A stretch of DNA of 64,000 bases from UBA9676 sp963837105 (GTDB lineage Bacteria; Actinomycetota; Actinomycetes; Streptosporangiales; Streptosporangiaceae): positions 1 to 64,000 of the forward strand of contig CAWIMG010000023.1 of assembly GCA_963837105.1 (NCBI GenBank), in the 5' to 3' direction. Under the pieces are notes generated by a model. That model ran no database searches. It was given only the letters and a program-made list of their open reading frames with translations, and was not told the origin of the DNA. Shown piece by piece: positions 62,683 through 64,000 of this stretch. The position numbers and the translations under genes were made by a program. How positions within the stretch are numbered: the first letter of the stretch is position 1; every line of letters begins with the position of its first letter.

Positions 62683-63240
62683 TCAGACCTCGAGCAGCTC
62701 GGCTTCCTTGTGCTTGAGCAGTTCGTCCACCTGAGCCACGTAGGTGTGGGTCAGCTCGTCGAGTTCCCGCTCCGCCCGGTGGCCCTCGTCCTCACTCGCG
62801 TCGCCGCTCTTGACCAGCTTGTCCACCGCGTCCTTGCCGTGCCTGCGGATGTTGCGGATGGACACCCGGCTGTCCTCGGCCTTGTGCCGGGCGACCTTGA
62901 TGTACTCCCGCCTCCGCTCCTCGGACAGCTCGGGCAGGACCACCCGGATGATCGTGCCGTCGTTCGCCGGGTTGACACCGAGGTCGCTGTTCCGGATGGC
63001 CTTCTCGATGGCGGCCAGCGAGGACTTGTCGAACGGCTGGATGACCACCATCCGGGGCTCGGGGATGTGGAAGGACGCGAGCTGGTTGACGGGCGTCTGG
63101 GTGCCGTAATACTCGGCCGTGATCTTGCTGAACATGGCCGGGTGAGCACGCCCCGTCCGGATGGTGGCGAACTCCTCCTTGGCGACCGCGACGGCTTTCT
63201 CCATCTTTTCCTCGGCTTCGAGGAGGCTATCGTCTATCAC
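62683..63240 (-). CDS. frr: ribosome recycling factor
   Basis: RRF releases ribosomes from mRNA after termination. The 185-residue protein has the usual features: EAEEKMEKAVAVAKEEFATI, RTGRAHPAMFSKI, YYGTQTPVNQLASF, PFDKSSLAAIEKAIRNSDLG and the C-terminal helical arm (EDEGHRAERELDELTHTYV). It follows tsf directly, without the usual pyrH between them. Confidence 0.97.
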   Translation of the reverse strand: MIDDSLLEAEEKMEKAVAVAKEEFATIRTGRAHPAMFSKITAEYYGTQTPVNQLASFHIPEPRMVVIQPFDKSSLAAIEKAIRNSDLGVNPANDGTIIRVVLPELSEERRREYIKVARHKAEDSRVSIRNIRRHGKDAVDKLVKSGDASEDEGHRAERELDELTHTYVAQVDELLKHKEAELLEV

Positions 63241-63312
63241 TGTCGCTCCTGCTGGTCGCTGCCGTTCGGACTATCCTCCACCGGCCCTGTGTCAGCCGCG
63301 CGTGGGCCTGCC

Positions 63313-64000
63313 TCACCCCGCCTGGCCCACCTGGAACCGGGCGAACGCCTGCACGGCCACGCCCGGACCGGCCAGGACCTGCTTGATGGTGCGCTTCGGA
63401 TCCTTCACGAAAGGCTGCTCCACCAGCACCACTTCCTTGAAGAACGCGCCCAGCCTGCCCTCGACGATCTTGGGAATGGCCGCCTCGGGCTTGCCCTCGT
63501 CGCGGGTGAGCTGCTCGGCGATGCCCCGCTCGTGGCCGACCACATCCGCCGGGACCTGGTCACGGGTCACGTACTGCGGCCGCATGGCCGCCACCTGCTG
63601 CGCAACGTCCTTGCCCACCTCGGCGTCCGGCCCGTCCAGCTGGACGAGCACGCCCACCGTCGGCGGCAGCGCCCGGTCGGACCGGTGCAGGTAGGTCACC
63701 ACGTAGCCGCCCTGGAAGCAGGCGTACCGGCCCAGTTCCAGCTTCTCCTTGAGTGAGGCACCCGCCTCCTCGATGACCTGCTGCGCGGTCGCGCCCGGGC
63801 GCACCTCCAGGCCCAGCAGCGCCAGCCGGTCGGCTGGCCGGTGAGCCAGGGCGGCCGCCGCGATGTCCGCCGCCACCTGCTGGAACAGCTCGGTCTTCGC
63901 GACGAAGTCGGTCTCGCAGTTCAGCTCGACCAGGACGCCAGCACTGGTGCCGTCGAGCAGCGAGGTGACGAGCCCGTTGGCGGCCGTCCGCCCGGCCCGC
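63313..64000 (-). CDS. tsf: elongation factor Ts, C-terminal part
   Basis: EF-Ts recycles EF-Tu. The right edge of the window cuts the gene; the visible part (228 codons) begins RAGRTAANGLV, has the conserved VELNCETDFVAKTE, and ends LAGPGVAVQAFARFQVGQAG. The N-terminal UBA-like domain and probably rpsB lie beyond 64000. The stop is followed by 72 bp and then frr. Confidence 0.95.
   Translation of the reverse strand, partial: RAGRTAANGLVTSLLDGTSAGVLVELNCETDFVAKTELFQQVAADIAAAALAHRPADRLALLGLEVRPGATAQQVIEEAGASLKEKLELGRYACFQGGYVVTYLHRSDRALPPTVGVLVQLDGPDAEVGKDVAQQVAAMRPQYVTRDQVPADVVGHERGIAEQLTRDEGKPEAAIPKIVEGRLGAFFKEVVLVEQPFVKDPKRTIKQVLAGPGVAVQAFARFQVGQAG

Overview
The window is very GC-rich and carries actinobacterial marker genes: mycothiol deacetylase MshB, DUF3107, DUF3117, TatB beside a SigE-type ECF sigma factor, a Ku protein, and the tsf/frr/cdsA/rlmN group. 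It is chromosomal DNA from an actinomycete. I would guess the Streptosporangiales/Streptomycetales neighbourhood, but I cannot place it further from the sequence alone.

Layout. (1) 1-3.4 kb is the right end of an integrated element: a large serine recombinase, a small protein, a Toprim protein resembling topoisomerase VI subunit A, and a truncated gene at the edge. (2) 3.5-13.5 kb holds an SDR, nagA with an aldo/keto reductase, Ku, a TetR regulator, DUF3107, a ferritin-like protein, a DEAD-box helicase and a hydrolase. (3) 12.6-17.7 kb holds a five-gene minus-strand operon (DUF6758, PHP, MarC, MBL, RecB-like nuclease), a NUDIX hydrolase and a CoA-ester lyase. (4) 17.7-31.3 kb matches, from memory, M. 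tuberculosis Rv1201c-Rv1229c: mrp, tatB, RseB-like protein, anti-sigma, sigE, O-methyltransferase, then pepA, DUF3117, tag, a shortened dihydropteroate-synthase-like gene, LOG, dapD, fdxA and dapC. (5) 31.4-35.4 kb holds arginine/ornithine catabolism (ddaH, rocD) and the mshB operon. (6) 35.4-44.3 kb holds an S9 peptidase, an Sdh1-type succinate dehydrogenase operon, uppP and typA. (7) 44.4-50.9 kb is a translationally coupled redox module (His/Pro-rich membrane protein, ApbE, ferric-reductase-like cytochrome, NuoF/SLBB protein, ferredoxin) followed by a two-component system. (8) 51-55.3 kb is an ECF-sigma/ABC-transporter operon. (9) 55.6-59.1 kb holds a small MHPT-type protein, a perfect LexA box in front of an uncharacterised gene with a histone-H1-like tail, a HATPase/GAF regulator without its phosphatase domain, and a hexapeptide acyltransferase. 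(10) 59.1-64 kb is rlmN, a SUFU-domain protein, cdsA, frr and partial tsf, with pyrH missing from its usual place.

Two window-wide points matter to any reader. First, at least seven single-gene frameshifts (helicase, PPOX-like protein, RseB-like protein, anti-sigma, ECF sigma, and two in sdhA) and one lost stop interrupt otherwise well-conserved genes. Five are one-base losses in GC-rich runs, four of them in GGCCGG-type sequence, so assembly error is likelier than gene decay. Second, many genes have a TANNNT hexamer 6-7 nt before the start codon, which is the signature of leaderless transcripts.

The best candidates for undescribed biology are the redox module at 44.4-48.1 kb, the LexA-box gene at 55.9 kb, and the Spo11/Topo VI-A-like protein in the integrated element.
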